NCBI GenBank assembly: GCA_037039925.1
Contig: JAXRKP010000485.1
Location: 112,001 to 176,000, forward strand
Direction: 5' to 3'
Origin: Doris montereyensis
Lineage: Eukaryota; Mollusca; Gastropoda; Nudibranchia; Dorididae
DNA: 64,000 nucleotides
The position numbers and the translations under genes are program-made. The notes beneath the pieces are model-generated. The model had not been told where the DNA came from. It searched no databases and was given only the letters and a program-made list of their open reading frames with translations. Shown piece by piece: positions 1-14,600 of this stretch (position 1 is its first letter; each line of letters opens with the position of its first letter).

Positions 1-344
1 AAATTAGACAAAAAAATAGTCTCATACTAATACCAATAAGATTTTCACAAGACTCAGACTGACTCAACTAAGTCTAATTAAGTTTGAGTTCATCAATCCA
101 TATCATTCATTTAATACAATAATAACATTTATCTCTTTCCTTTGATTGTTTTTTTAAATCTAGTTTTTAACAAGTGTCATTGTCGGACGTTGAATTAGGA
201 TGAAAACATAACATAAATAAACATGCTATAAAAGATAAAGATAAATTTGGGAGTTCATATCCCCCACAAAGCTCTCCCAGTTTAAATTCATCCCACAGCA
301 GGCCATTTCATTCAAAGTCTCATACTTAAAGCTTGAGTTTAGGA

Positions 345-2070
345 CAAGATCAGACAAAGTAAAAGTAAGTCTCATACTAAGAGTTGAGTTCAGGGAGATC
401 AGACAAAGTAAAGTAAGTCTCATACTAAGAGTTGAGTTCAGGAAATCAGACACTAAGAGAGTTAAAGTTGAGTTAAGTCTCATACTAAGAGTTGAGTTCA
501 GGGAAATCAGAAAAAGTAAAGTAAGTCTCATACTAAGAGTTGAGTTACTAAGGGAGTTCAGGGAAATCAGAAAAAGTAAAGTAAGTCTCATACTCATACT
601 AAGAGTTGAGTTTAGGGAGATCAGACAAAGTAAAGTAAGTCTCATACTCATACTAAGAGTTGAGTTTAGGGAGATCAGACAAAGTAAAGTAAGTCTCATA
701 CTCATAGAGTTGAGTTCAGGGAAGTAAGTCTCATACTAAGAGTTGAGTTTAGGGAGAAGTAAGTCTCATACTAAGAGTTGAGTTTAGGAGATCAGACAAA
801 GTAAAGTAAGTCTCATACTAAGAGTTGAGTTTAGGGAGATCAGACAAAGTAAAAAGTAAGTCTCATACTAAGAGTTGAGTTTAGGGAGATCAGACAAAGT
901 AAAGTAAGTCTCATACTAAGAGTTGAGTTTAGGGAGATCAGACAAAGTAAAGTAAGTCTCATACTAAGAGTTGAGTTCAGGGAGATCAGACAAAGTAAAG
1001 TAAGTCTCACTAGTTAAGAGTTGAGATCAGGTAAAGTAAGTCTCATACTAGAGTTGAGTTCAGGAAAAAGTAAGTCTCATACTAAGAGTTGAGTTCAGGG
1101 AAATCAGACAAAGTAAAGTAAGTCTCATACTAAGAAGAGTTCAGGGAAATCAGGGTAAGTCTCATCTCTAAGACAAGAGTAGGAAGATCAGACAAGTAAA
1201 GTAAGTACTCATACTAAGAGTTGAGTTTAGGGAGATCAGACAAAGTAAAGTAAGTCTCATACTCAGAGTTGACTAAGAGTTGAGTTTAGGGAGATCAGAC
1301 AAAGTAAAGTAAGTCTCTCATACTAAGAGTTGAGTTTAGGGAGATCAGACAAAGTAAAGTAAGTCTAAGTCTCATACTAAGAGTTGAGTTCAGGGAGATC
1401 AGACAAAGTAAAGTAAGTCTCATACTAAGAGTTGAGTTTAGGAGATCAGACAAAGTAAAGTAAGTCTCATACTAAGAGTTGAGTTTAGGGAGATCAGACA
1501 AAGTAAAGTAAGTCTCATACTCAAGTAAAGTAAGTAAGTCTCATACTAAGAGTTGAGTTTAGGGAGATCAGACAAAGTAAGTCTCAGGAGGATCAGACAA
1601 AGTAAAGTAAGTCTCATACTAAGAGTTGAGATCAGGTAAGTAAATCATACAGAGTTGAGTAAAGTAAGTCTCATACTAAGAGTTGAGTTCAGGAAATCAG
1701 ACAAAGTAAAGTAAGTCTCATACTAAGAGTTGAGTTCAGGGAAATCAGACAAAGTAAAGTAAGTCTCATACTCATACTAAGAGTTGAGTTCAGGGAGATC
1801 AGAGTCTCATAAAGTAAGAGTTGTAAGTCTCATACTCATACTAAGAGTTGAGTTCAGGGAGATCAGAAAAAGTAAAGTAAGTCTCATACTAGAGTTGAGT
1901 TCAGGAAATCAGAAAAAGTAAAGTAAGTCCCATACTAAGAGTTGAGTTCAGGGAAATCAGACAAAGTAAGTAAGTCTCATACTAAGAGTTGAGTTTAGGG
2001 AGATCAGACAAGTTCAGGAAAAGTAACTCCCATACTAAGAGTTGAGTTCAGGGAGATCAGAGAGGTAAGA
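345..2070. repeat. 48-bp minisatellite
   Basis: Roughly 35 units of type GTAAAGTAAGTCTCATACTA AGAGTTGAGTTTAGGGAGAT CAGACAAA, with many partial units. Downstream of CtIP. The long minus-strand ORF here is a read-through of the array. Confidence 0.95.
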
Positions 2071-2434
2071 CTAAGAGTCCTGATTTTTCTATTTCTAGGC
2101 ATACAGCATAATGTGGTAGTTTGCCATTTTGCTCCCACGCTACCTTTACTTTCGCCAAGTCTGCAAAAGCCCTAGCTACCCACTTCTCCGAGTGGGTGAA
2201 CACTAGGGCCAGAAAAATTTGCCCGAACTGGGAATGGAATTCAGGCCTCCTGGGAAGTGGTAGTCTGGTGCTCTACCGGCGTCTCCTCTGACTCTGAAGA
2301 AGAGTATTACTAATACTATTACTATTACTATTACGTTGTAAAAAAACAGCTGGGTCAGTCAGTCAGGCTTTTGAATCAGTGTTTTCGTGACTACATAGTA
2401 CCTCACAACACTACCAATCCCACCACAATGCATA

Positions 2435-2440
2435 TTTATT
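2435..2440 (-). terminator. Candidate CtIP poly(A) signal
   Basis: AATAAA on the minus strand about 215 bases past the stop codon. It is the nearest canonical hexamer I see; unproven. Confidence 0.35.
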
Positions 2441-2652
2441 CTACACTAGTTTATACTACATGTACATTGTGTATAAATTAAGCTTGGAGTTAATCCACAA
2501 TTAACTGGATTCCTGGGGATTTTTGTCTAGTACTAGTAGTTAGTAGTTTCAGCTTTCCAAGTTTTCCTGGCACGCCGTAGTGTTGTGTAGTGTAGTGTGT
2601 AGCGTGTAGCATTGGTATGTGATGTCATTATATCATTATCACATCAATAGCA

Positions 2653-2780
2653 TTAAATATCCAGGTCTTTGTCATCCTCACTTCTGGACTTGAATCTCTT
2701 CTCCAACTTTCTTCGTCGTCTAGAGCCTTTGTTGAGCAAACCGATCCCTGCGTCTACCTCTACCTGCTCGCCGTGTTCTT
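2653..2780 (-). CDS. RBBP8: CtIP exon 12 (C-terminus and stop)
   Basis: Entered in phase 1 after TACCAG. It encodes EEHGEQVEVDAGIGLLNKGS, a basic stretch RRRRKLEKRFKSRS and the acidic end EDDKDLDI, then TAA at 2655-2653. The basic tail fits a nuclear, DNA-binding C-terminus. Confidence 0.75.
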
Positions 2781-4274
2781 CTGGTATGGACGAAATAGGA
2801 GGAAGGAAAAGAGAAGAGAGAAAACTTCATGAAAACCCATAGAATCAATACTGGCAACAGCAACAGCAACAGCAACAACGGTCGTAATACAGTGGTGTCG
2901 ACCTGAGAACCCCGTCCGCCTAAGAACTCACTATTTCTGTGCAACAGAATTTTCTCTTATAAACCCCCGCTAGTACAGCCCGATCTGTGACTGTGAACTG
3001 GAAATCATATTTTTAAATCCACTCAATTTATGCTAATGATTGTCGATTGCTGATTTTGCTTGTAAAAAAATGGAGAACCTGTTCCAATCGTTGGCGGGGC
3101 TCGAACCCACTATCTTTTGATTGAGAGGCCGACACCTTGCCTCTGGACCACCGAGCCCCCTTATCCCTATGTGTGTGGTTTCAATATTTATTCCAAACCC
3201 GTATAGTGGGGGGAAAGCAAGATGACTGACAAGACAAAGCAGTCAGACAGGACAGGTGGGGACACTGTTCACTACAGCAATTTAGTGACGCCGCTAATGC
3301 TGTCCTTGCACCACCTTCCTCACCCAACAACAAATCTTTGCCAGCTAGCAAGTGAAGGTAAAGATATAGATGGATGTATAGTCTGTATCCCTGCACAAGT
3401 GCAGGCTCACTGACTGTACATCATTTTATCCCCCAGCAGGCCATTTCATTCAAAGTCCTTCAATCTCAACTCCTGGGGAGTGTACAGTATACATGCCTGT
3501 TAGGCATTTCGTACCAACACTCAGACAAGATCTTTCTCTACCTATAGCTGAGTACTCATTTACACACCTGAGTCTAGTGAGGAAATTAGAGTGAAGTGCC
3601 TTTTCTAAGAGTACAACGTTGTGAAAAACCCACCTGTGCCAGCCGTGGGGCTCGAACCAATGTCGTCGTGATTACCAGCTCTCAACGCTACGGTTCAGTT
3701 ACCACGCCCTCAAAATCAGAGTTGAACAATATATAATTAGCAGTTTTATGAGCCACAAGTGAAATATGAAACTGACTCCATCACATTTAAACAAGTGAAA
3801 TATGAAACCGACTCCATCACATTTAAACAAGTGAAATATGAAACCGACTCCATCACATTTAAACAAGTGAAATATGAAACCGACTCCATCACATTTAAAC
3901 AAGTGAAATATGAAACCGACTCCATCACATTTGAACAAGTGAAATATGACACCGACTCCATCACATTTAAACAAGTGAAATATGAAACCGACTCCATCAC
4001 ATTTAAACAAGTGAAATATGACAACTCCATCACATTTAAACAAGTGAAATATGAAACCGACTCCATCACATTTAAACAAGTGAAATATGAAACCGACTCC
4101 ATCACATTTGAACAAGTGAAATATGACACCGACTCCATCACATTTAAACAAGTGAAATATGAAACCGACTCCATCACATTTAAAAGTTCTCTCGCTCTGT
4201 AGCCTTTATTTCTTTCTTTTCTCTCCCCCCTGTCTCTATGTATGTCTGTCTCTAGCTGTCTATCTAGCTATTGG

Positions 4275-4321
<47 letters not shown>

Positions 4322-7300
4322 ATCTCCCTCTATCTAGCTCTTCTCTCTCTCTCTCTCTCTCTCTCTATCTCCCTCCCTCTCTCAATCCATCTGTCTTTGT
4401 CGTTCTGAACATTCTCTTTCTCTCTGTGTGTTTCTCTGTATCAATATCATGTATGTCTGTCTTCCCCTCTCAACTCTGTCTCTCTCTCTCTCTCTCTTTT
4501 CTTTCTTAACTTTCTCAAATTTTATTATATTCTACATGCTTGTACTGGTACTCAGCATTCATAACAACACAGAGTTGTCTTTCTTCTCCTTCTTCACGTC
4601 TGTGAAAATCCAAGCACGTGTTCCTGTCTAGAGACAATATCATAAGCAGCTCGTCCCCAATTTTTGTTCTCAGATCGATGTGTTGTCGTCGTTTTGTGAA
4701 AATCGTTTAATGTAATAACCAAGCCATCGCACGATTGTTGGGTGTCGATCGTGATGTGTAGGGTCACACAACACTAGACAACACAATAGTTGGCCCAATG
4801 GGCCTTGAGTTTTGAATCTGAACTTTAAGTGTCTAAAAGGTGTGTAATGGTGTAATGAATAGCTATGCTACACCTCCCCCCAAGTGTCCCCACCTCCCCC
4901 GCAGTATTCGCCTAAGAGAATGTCCAGCTAAGAAGAAGAAAAGCCCTATTTTATGTTGTCATCTCCCGCCTCTTCTCAGATGGAGACCACTGTTACTACT
5001 ACTACTACCACCACTACCAGAATAAGAAAAAAATTCAAATCAAGACTTCTATTTATAATACTTTCCCACTGTTTCAATTTCTCTCCGTTTTCTTTCTTTC
5101 TATCACCACATGGCGTAAATAAAAGCAAACTTTTACCTCCGGCCTCGGCCGTATCTGGGATGGACATGGACCAGAAGTGCTGAGGCGTGGCCGGAGCTTG
5201 GTACTTCTCTTTGTGTCGAGAGCAGACCTGCATGCGGTATTTCAGCTCCGCCTCTGACAAGTTCAAGTCTTTGTAATACTGAAGGTGAGGGAAGAAGAAG
5301 AAAACAGCAATGATAATGATATAGTTTGAAAACGAGAACACACTTAAAATGTTCTAAACCCTTTACGGTTTCTGTCCACGTCTTTACTTTCACTAAATAA
5401 AATAAGTGAAAGTTCCTTCAAGGCAGTAACGGCCCATAGAGCCGGAGCTTATCCCGGTTCCTACAGTGTCAAGCGGAACAGGTGGCGATATAACCAATCG
5501 CCTCCGGGGCCAGGACGCTAGTTCGATGCAGGGTTTTACTCCCAAGCTAGTTCTTGTACCCATTTGCACCAGGATGGAGCGAGAAAATGCGTGTTAAGTG
5601 TCTACCCCAAGGAACACACTGTAGGACCTAGCTTTGCTAGGATTTGAACTCCGGACCTCATGATTCCTAATCTGGCAGCCTAATTGCTCGGCCACCAACG
5701 TCACTTTTACTCTCACTACTCCCAGCCAGTCAGTGGCGTCGGTGGCCGAGTGGTTGGGCTTGGAATGGGATCATAATAATATGTCCGATGTATTTCTCGG
5801 GAAAGACAACGTAACACGTATTTTATCCCTAGCCAACCCAGGTGCAAATGGATAGGAAAAACTAACTTGGGAGTAAAAACCTGCGTCAGGTTAGTGTCCC
5901 GTCCAGGAGATGATTACTATCACTTGTTCCGCTTCACGCCACGGAAAACGGGATAAACTCAGGCTCTATGGGTCATAAGGGCCTTGAAGGAACTAAACTT
6001 CACCCCCAGCCACTCAGCAGCTCAGACTTATATTGTTCCAACTACATAAAAATAATACGAAGAAGAAATCTTTATTATCTGAGTCGCGGCAATTTTTCTT
6101 TTGATACAAGGCTTGGGAAATCAAAAACATGGGATATACATACATAATTATTACAGTCCACCAACCCACATATATCGGCATCGCATATATATATATATAT
6201 TGACATCCTGCATATATCGACGTCATATCAAAGTCCCGTTTTCCCCCTTATATATTATTAGTAGTAAAGAAAGCACTCATATATCGACGTAAATTTGACT
6301 CAAACCCCTTACATCGACTTCCCGATTTTGTCGGTGCAGGCAATTAATCGGTCTACAGACAACAAAAATATCTGTCGATGGCCGGTGAATCGAGTAGTGA
6401 AAGCAGCACAGCACACTATAGTTGACGACTTTTTGACGTGATTGCACAGGCAGAAGACAAGGTGTGTGAAACGATTCCCTACATACAGAAAATGGCGACT
6501 ATCAATGACTTCTTCACACCAGCATTTAATAGAAGCCAGCAAGGCTGTCACCCTCTTCAAAAACCGGTCCTTTTTAGGGCCACACATTACCTTCGATTGA
6601 CCTTGTACATGTACATGTGTTAGTATTATGGCTTTTTTTTTTTTTTTGGGTGGTGTCCCTTTATTTTATTGGCTGCTCTGTTATATCGACAACCTCTTAT
6701 ATCGACACAATTTGGTGATACCAGCGATGTCGATAATATAAGAGCGTTGGACTGTATACTGACATTGAAAATTGGAAAATTGGAAAATTGGATGTACTAC
6801 AAGTCCCATTTTGAAGAAGAGAAACCAGGGTTCTCTTGGAGCTCAAACGACCCAAGTCAAATTTTGAGGAAGAGGAAACAGAGTTCTCTCGGAGCTCAAA
6901 CGACCCAAGTCCTATTTTAAAGAAGAGGAAACAGAGTTCTCTCGGAGCTCAAATGACCCAAGTCACATTTTGAAGAGAAACCAGGGTTCTCTCGAGCTCA
7001 AACGACCCAAGTCACATTTTGAAGAAGAGGAAACAGAGTTCTCTCGAGTTCAACGACCCAAGTCCCATTTTGAAGAAGAGGAAACATTTTGTTTTGTGAA
7101 GAGGAAACTCAAGAAGAAGAGTAACATTGTTTTGTGAGACAAGACAATTGACAACTGCAATCCTATGACAACAATTGTAACTAGGTAACATTGTTTTGTG
7201 AGACAGGACAATTGACAACTGCGAATCCTATGACAACAATTGTAACTAGGTAACATTGTTTTGTGAGACAGGACAATTGACAACTGCGAATCCTATGATT

Positions 7301-8597
7301 GTTTTGTGAGACAACAATTGTAACTAGGTAACATTGTTTTGTGAGACAGGACAATTGTAACAAAGTAACATTGTTTTGTGACAGGACAATTGTTACCGAA
7401 TCCTATGACAACAATTGTAACTAGTTAACATACAAGGTGAGACAGGACAATTGACAACCAAAACAAAAGGTGCCGTTGAGTGTGGTTGTTACCTCATAAC
7501 AAAGTTTGCAGCTAAAGCCTTGCAGTTTATCCCTCTCACTTTTCTTTCTGATGACTATCAAGTGTGGAAATTCCGCTGGTTTCTGTGGTAACCTGCCAAG
7601 ATACAAAACGAATAACGATTTACAGAAAAGGGGTGTATGTGGGACTGAAATAATGTAAAGTCTCATCGGTTTGAAACGTTCAGTGGTCATGGTGACAGGC
7701 ATCATAATTTGCGGTGGCCAGAATCTATTGCCATTCTCTGATATGTATTGATTTCATATGCTGCCGTAGGACAGGAAGAACTATAAATAAGTTGTGATCA
7801 GGAGGTCTTGGGTTTAAGAAATCCTTCTTAGTATATAAGGCCTCACAATGAGCTGAAGATCTTTTTGATATTAATATAAACATACATGCTGTTTAGTTTT
7901 TATACATGCACTTTTAATTGTCGATGTTAATTTTTATTCACGATTTTTGATATTGTACTTTTAATTGTCGATGAATGAGCTTGGATATGTAAAACTTTTT
8001 ATTATCTTTATTATGAATCATACTTTTAATTGTCGATGAATGAGCTTGGATATGTAAAACTTTTTATTATCTTTATTATGAATCATACTTTTAATTGTCG
8101 ATGAATGAGCTTTGATATGTAAAAATGAGCTTTTAATTGTCGATGAATGAGCTTGGATATGTAAAACTTTTTATTATGTTTATTATGAATCATACTTTTA
8201 ATTGTTGATGAATGAGCTTGGATATGTAAAACTTTTTATTATCTTTATTATGAATCATGTACTTTTAATTGTTGATGAATGAGCTTGGATATGTAAAACT
8301 TTTTATTATCTTTATTATGAATCATGTACTTTTAATTGTTGATGAATGAGCTTGGATATGTAAAACTTTTTATTATCTTTATTATGAATCATGTACTTTT
8401 AATTGTCGATGAATGAGCTTGGATATGTAAAACTTTTTATTATCTTTATTATGAATCATGTACTTTTAATTGTCGATGAATGAGCTTGGATATGTAAAAC
8501 TTTTTATTATCTTTATATTTTGAATCATGTTAATTGTCGATGAATGAGCATTTAAAATGGATATTGACATTTTGAATATAAATGCTTTATTATTATA

Positions 8598-8652
<55 letters not shown>

Positions 8653-11600
8653 AGATACACATATTTATATATATAAAGCTCAACGTCTCTATCTTTCAAC
8701 TCCTTATAACTCAGGAACCAACCACTGCACACCATATGTTTTAATTGATTGGAAAAAGATTGTTTTGCCTGTGACCCACAAAATTTGTAATGTTACAAGA
8801 TCTCATTTCTCGATTATGATAAAAAGTCTTCAGTATCGAGCACTCCGTAAAAAGTCTGCATGACTTCAGTATTGAGCACTCCGTAAAAAGCCTGCATGAC
8901 TTCAGTATCGAGCACTCCGTAAAAAGTCTGCATGGCTTCCAAATCGAGCACTCCGTAAAAGTCTGCATGACTTCAGTATCGAGCACTCCGTAAAAAGTCT
9001 GCATGACTTCAGTATCGAGCACTCCGTAAAAAGTCTGCATGACTTCAGTATCGAGCACTCCGTAAAAGTCTGCGTGACTTCAGTATCGAGCACTCCGTAA
9101 AAATCTGCGTGACTTCAGTGTCAAGCACTTTGTAAAAAGTCTGCATAACTTCAGTATCAAGCACTCTGTAAAAAGCCTGCATGACTTCAGTATCGAGCAC
9201 TCTGTAAAAAAGCCTGCATGACTTCAGTATCAAGCACTCCGTAAAAAACCTGCATGACTTCAGTATCGAGCACATTGATCTAATATTATTTTCGATGTCA
9301 TTATCTCCCGTAACGATTCAGTGATTTCTGAGTTATCCGCAGGCAAGTTCAAGAGACCCAGCTTTAAAATGAAGAAAAATCATAATTCAACGTTATTTAC
9401 GGGCAAGCTTGTACTAGAAATATATACCATTCTGATGAAAACACGTATACGAAAAAATTTCATGTCCTCTGTTTTGTGTCGTGCTTGACCGCTCAACCCC
9501 TTTGAGACCTGGACACCTGACCCTCCCATAATCCTCTACCTGGGCTCCTGAGTTTTATAATATAGAAGAATAAGGGTGAAGATACCCTAAGCACTCTACG
9601 TGGCATCGGTGGCCGAGCGGTTAGGCTGCTGGACGGGATCATGAGGTCCCGAGTTCGAATCTTAGCAAAGCCAGGTCCGACGTTGTGTTCCTTGGGAGAC
9701 ACTTATCACGCATTTTCCCCACCCTACTCAGGTGGAAATGGGTACAAGCACTGGCTTCGGAGTACAAACCTGCGTCAGACTAGCGTCGTGGCTAGGAGGT
9801 GATTATTGTCACCTGTCCCGCTTCAAGCTATAGAAACAGGGGATACGCTCCCGGCTCTATGGGCCTTGAAGGAACTTTACCGTAAGCACTCTGAAAACAT
9901 CTGTTATATGTCACATCCGATGACAATCCTCCTCATTGCATACTTCTTCTACAGTGACATCTTTAATTCTAATTCTAATTTAAGAAAATGACTGCCAGAT
10001 TTCATTTTGATTGGTTGAGACCTGCTGCCGTTTAGTAGCCCATAATTCCAGGCATTGCCCCCTTTATGGCTTTAGAGGTGTTACGGTATGTTTACTTTTT
10101 AGAGCTCTATCGCTTCAGCAGTGTCACCGTGTCAGGTTTAACTCAAGAAAATATAGGCATATGATCAAAATTTATAGATGTTTAAATTTGTTTTCATTTC
10201 TCAATTCCTATAACTATAACATTTGGTTCCACATTTTACAACTACCCTCGGTGTCCAACTCTAACCAAGCAAGTGCTAAAATTAGATCAACCACATCTTT
10301 TGTACCCAAAATAAAATTCTCACTGCTATATGCTACGTCCTCAAGAAAAATCATGATAAAACAAGCGATTTATTTGGTCAAAATCGTGGTGTGATCTAAT
10401 CACAGATGACAACGTTTTTGGTCCAGTCTCGGTGCTTGATCAGTGCTTCTGTCATGATTCCATGAGAGATAATCAAGATTTATCAGTGCTTCTGTCATGA
10501 TTCCATGAGAGATAATCAAGATTGATCAGTGATTCTGTCATGATTCCATGAGAGATAATCAAGATTGATCAGTGCTGATTCCATGTCATGATTCCATGAG
10601 AGATAATCAAGATTGATCAGTGCTTCTGTCATGATTCCATGAGAGATAATCGAGATTGATCAGTGATCAGTGCTTCTGTCATGATTCCATGAGAGATAAT
10701 CAAGATTGATCAGTGCTTCTGTCATGATTCCATGAGATTGAGTGCTTCTGTCATGATTCCAAGATTTGAGATTGATCAGTGCTTCTGTCATGATTCCATG
10801 AGGAGATATCATCATGATTCCAGATTGATCGAGATTGATCAGTGCTTCTGTCATGATTCCATGAGAGATAATCGAGATTGATCAGAGCTTCTGTCCTGAT
10901 TCCATGACAGATAATTGAGATTGATCAGCGCTTCTGTCATGATTCCATGAGAGATAATCGAGATTGATCAGTGCTTCTGTCATGATTCCATGAGAGATAA
11001 TCGAGATTGATCAGTGCTTCTGTCATGATTCCATGAGAGATAATCGAGATTGATCAGTGCTTCTGTCATGATTCCATGAGATAATCGAGATTGATCAGTG
11101 CTTCTTCATGATTCCATGAGAGTCATGATTCCATGAGAGATAATTGAGATTGATCAGTGCTTCTGTCATGATTCCATGACAGATAATCATCGAGATTGAT
11201 CAGTGCATGAGAGATAATCTGATCAGTGCTTCTGTCATGATTCCGATAATCGAGATTGAGTGCTTCTGTCATGATTCCATGAGAGATAACTGAGATTGAT
11301 CAGTGCTTCTTCTGATTCATGATTCATGATTCCATGAGAGATAACTGAGATTGATCAGTGCTTCTGTCATGATTCCATGAGAGATAACTGAGATTGATCA
11401 GCTTCTGTCATGATTCCTGTCATGATTCCATGAGAAGATAATCGAGCTGTGATAAACTTGAGTCAACTGTACCAGCATAAGCTGAGGTGAAAAACCTGCG
11501 ACAGACCAGCAAAACCCTGAAGTTTGAAACCTTTTTCGCCTCCCCCTGTAGAAACCGCGATGAACTCCGGTGACCTCTTTGGGTCGTGACGGTCTTACAT

Positions 11601-14600
11601 TAAGACTAGGAAGGACAAGCAAAAAAAAAATGACCAAAGCACTCACGCGTCAAAACTATCGTTGACTGGATCTTTATGACTGGGTGGGTTGCCTCCTCGT
11701 GATGATTCTCTCCCTTGAGATTCACTTGTCATGACATTTCCCTATCACAGGTTTTTACACTGTCATGGTTGCCTTCAGCTATAACTTCAACTTTCACTCT
11801 CATTTTCCCGTTATCGTAGCCTCTCTCATCATTGAGGGATTTTTGCCTGTTGTGTTTGGAATTTCTTCCAACTGAAATGAAAAGCACAAAAGTGAGAAGA
11901 TAAGTAATGTGAGTATACATTTTAAACATCCGCAAATTTTCTCTCTCTGTCTGGGCAAAACCTATGATGCGGCTGCGATCATGATTTTAACTGAAACATT
12001 CATTACAGGGTGGTGCGGTGTGGTAACCTAGTGGTTAGGCTGCGGGGGGCTTGCGATCAGGAGGTCTTGGGTTTGAATCCTAGCAATATTACTAGCAGGT
12101 CCGACATTGTCTTCCTACATCCTTGGGGGGGGGGGAGACACGCCAAACACACATTTTCCCCCACAACCCAGATGAAAATGGGCACCAGCATCAGTAAAAT
12201 CTGCAAAACAAACTAGTGTCCTGTCCAAGAGATAATATGTTCACACTTGGTCTGCTTCACGCTGTTGAAAAACCAGGATAAGCTCTGGCACTATGGACCT
12301 CTAGCCCAGGAAGTTCACCTGCTGAACAATAAAAATATAAAGTGAACTCTTAAATATACTCTCTGCTTTCTTTCAGATCATGGCGGCGGCCGAGCGGTTA
12401 GGCTGCCGGACTATGGGGGTCATGAGGCCACCTATCAAACTTTCTTAATTTAAGTTCTCTTCAAAACGTTGACTTCAGTACACATTTATTCCAAAATTGA
12501 TTATTGCAACTCCCTGTTTTATAATTTACCTGATGTCTTGATTCATAAGCTCCAACGTATCCAAAACCATGCGGCCAGAGTGATTTTGAAGAAAAAGAAA
12601 TATGGACACACTACCCCTATGTTCAGGTCTGCATTGGCCCCAAATCAATAAACGAATAATATACAAAATTGCAACTTTGTGTCACAAATGTAAAACTGAT
12701 AGAGCTCCAAATTATTTAAATGACCTGCTCTCTGGTTATGTTCCATCCCGCCAACTGAGATCTACAAATCAATATCTGTTAAGCGTTCCCCAAAGAAACG
12801 CCTGACAAAACTGTCACTGCGCTCTTTTACATACGCAGGTCCTCACACCTGGAACGCTCTTCCACTGTCAATACAATCTATGGCTGACACGTCGGAAGAC
12901 ACCTTTCAAAAAACATCTCAAAACATACCTCATGCGATGCTTCTTAGAAGAAAAGTAATTGTTTTCATTATGCAATTTTAATTCATGTACCATTCATCTT
13001 TATAAATAATATTATGCTGTCTTGTATTTATGTAAATTGCTCATGTTTTTTTTCATACTATGTATGTATAAATGCACTACAGCTGCCGTAAGATGGGAGT
13101 GGGCGCTATAGAAATCAATTATATTATTATTGTTATTACTACTCTACTACTATTATTACTACTGCTACTACTACTTCTACTAGGACTACTGCTACTAATA
13201 CTACTGCTACTACTATTACTACTACTATGACTACTACTTCTACTACTACTATGACTACTGCTAGTACTACTTCTACTACTACTATGACTATTGCTGCTAA
13301 TACTACTACTACTACTACTACTATTACTTCTACTACTAGTATGACTACTACTACTACTACGACTACTTCTACTATGACTACTACTATGACAACTACTACT
13401 ACTACTACTACCTACTACTATTACTACATCTACTACTAATGTACACAATAGAAATGTTTACCCGTGTCTGAGGTGATATTCCCACGGGGTTTTGATGCAA
13501 ACTTGAAGCTCCTAGAACTGCACGATATACTGGCACTGGGCAGAGACTCTGATTGGGAATGGAAACTCTGAGCAGCGGAAAGAAAAGGGTTTTCAATTCA
13601 ATTCTCTTTGCTAATCCATTAAAAAAGAAATTGTATTTGTGTTATCACATTTTCTGTCTGAGATCAAATAGATAGAATACATCAATATATTTAAATTAAA
13701 AACAAATATAATTTAAATTAATCATTGATGTAAAGATTTTAGGAGAAATGTATATATACATGTAAAGATTTTAGGAGAAATGTATATACATGTAAAGATT
13801 TTAGGAGAAATGTATATATACATGTAAAGATTTTAGGAGAAATGTATATATACATGTAAAGATTTTAGGAGAAATGTATATATACATGTAAAGATTTTAG
13901 GAGAAATGTATATATACATGTAAAGATTTTAGGAGAAATGTATATATACATGTAAAGATTTTAGGAGAAATGTATATATACATGTAAAGATTTTAGGAGA
14001 AATGTATATACATGTAAAGATTTTAGGAGAAATGTATATACATGTAAAGATTTTAGGAGAAATGTATATACATGTAAAGATTTTAGGAGAAATGTATATA
14101 CATGTAAAGATTTTAAGAGAAATGTACATGCATGTAAAGATAAGTAGGTGTGTAAACATAAAAATGCAGTGAAACAGCATGTAACACAAACTATAATTAA
14201 TGACAACTCAGCTCAGCTTCATATACATTCCACAAATCATCATAAATCACTCTCATTCTCCATTCATCAATTTCATAGCGTAACAATTCGTAAGTTAAAG
14301 ACCACTATGTATCTCAACGTTAAGTATGGTCAAACTTTCGTATATGGCACTCGGAAGAAAAGAGCTAAAATATCTCAGTGCGGGACTTTAAATGTATGTC
14401 GACCGCTTTTCTCAGCAACCGTGCACTTAGACTGGTAAAAGTCATAGGAAGAAAAATAATGTTTCACGAGAAAACCGAGATAGACTGTGCTTTAAGTCTG
14501 TGTACATTTAATCATAGACAACTGCATATATACAAATATAATACATGTTATGTAAAGATAGTGGTGGGATTAACGAGAAAGGAGCGGAGACAACGTAATG

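Noticed and set aside
226..705. 159-codon minus-strand ORF with repeated RLTLLCLISLNSTLS
   Set aside because: It is a read-through of the 48-bp minisatellite; no conserved domain and no codon bias.
3092..3160. tRNA gene candidate
   Set aside because: A and B boxes are present but the acceptor ends overlap the B box and do not form a stem; it is a SINE head.
3699..4202. Three overlapping ORFs with 12-residue repeats
   Set aside because: The 36-bp array is open in several frames on both strands because its unit is a multiple of three.
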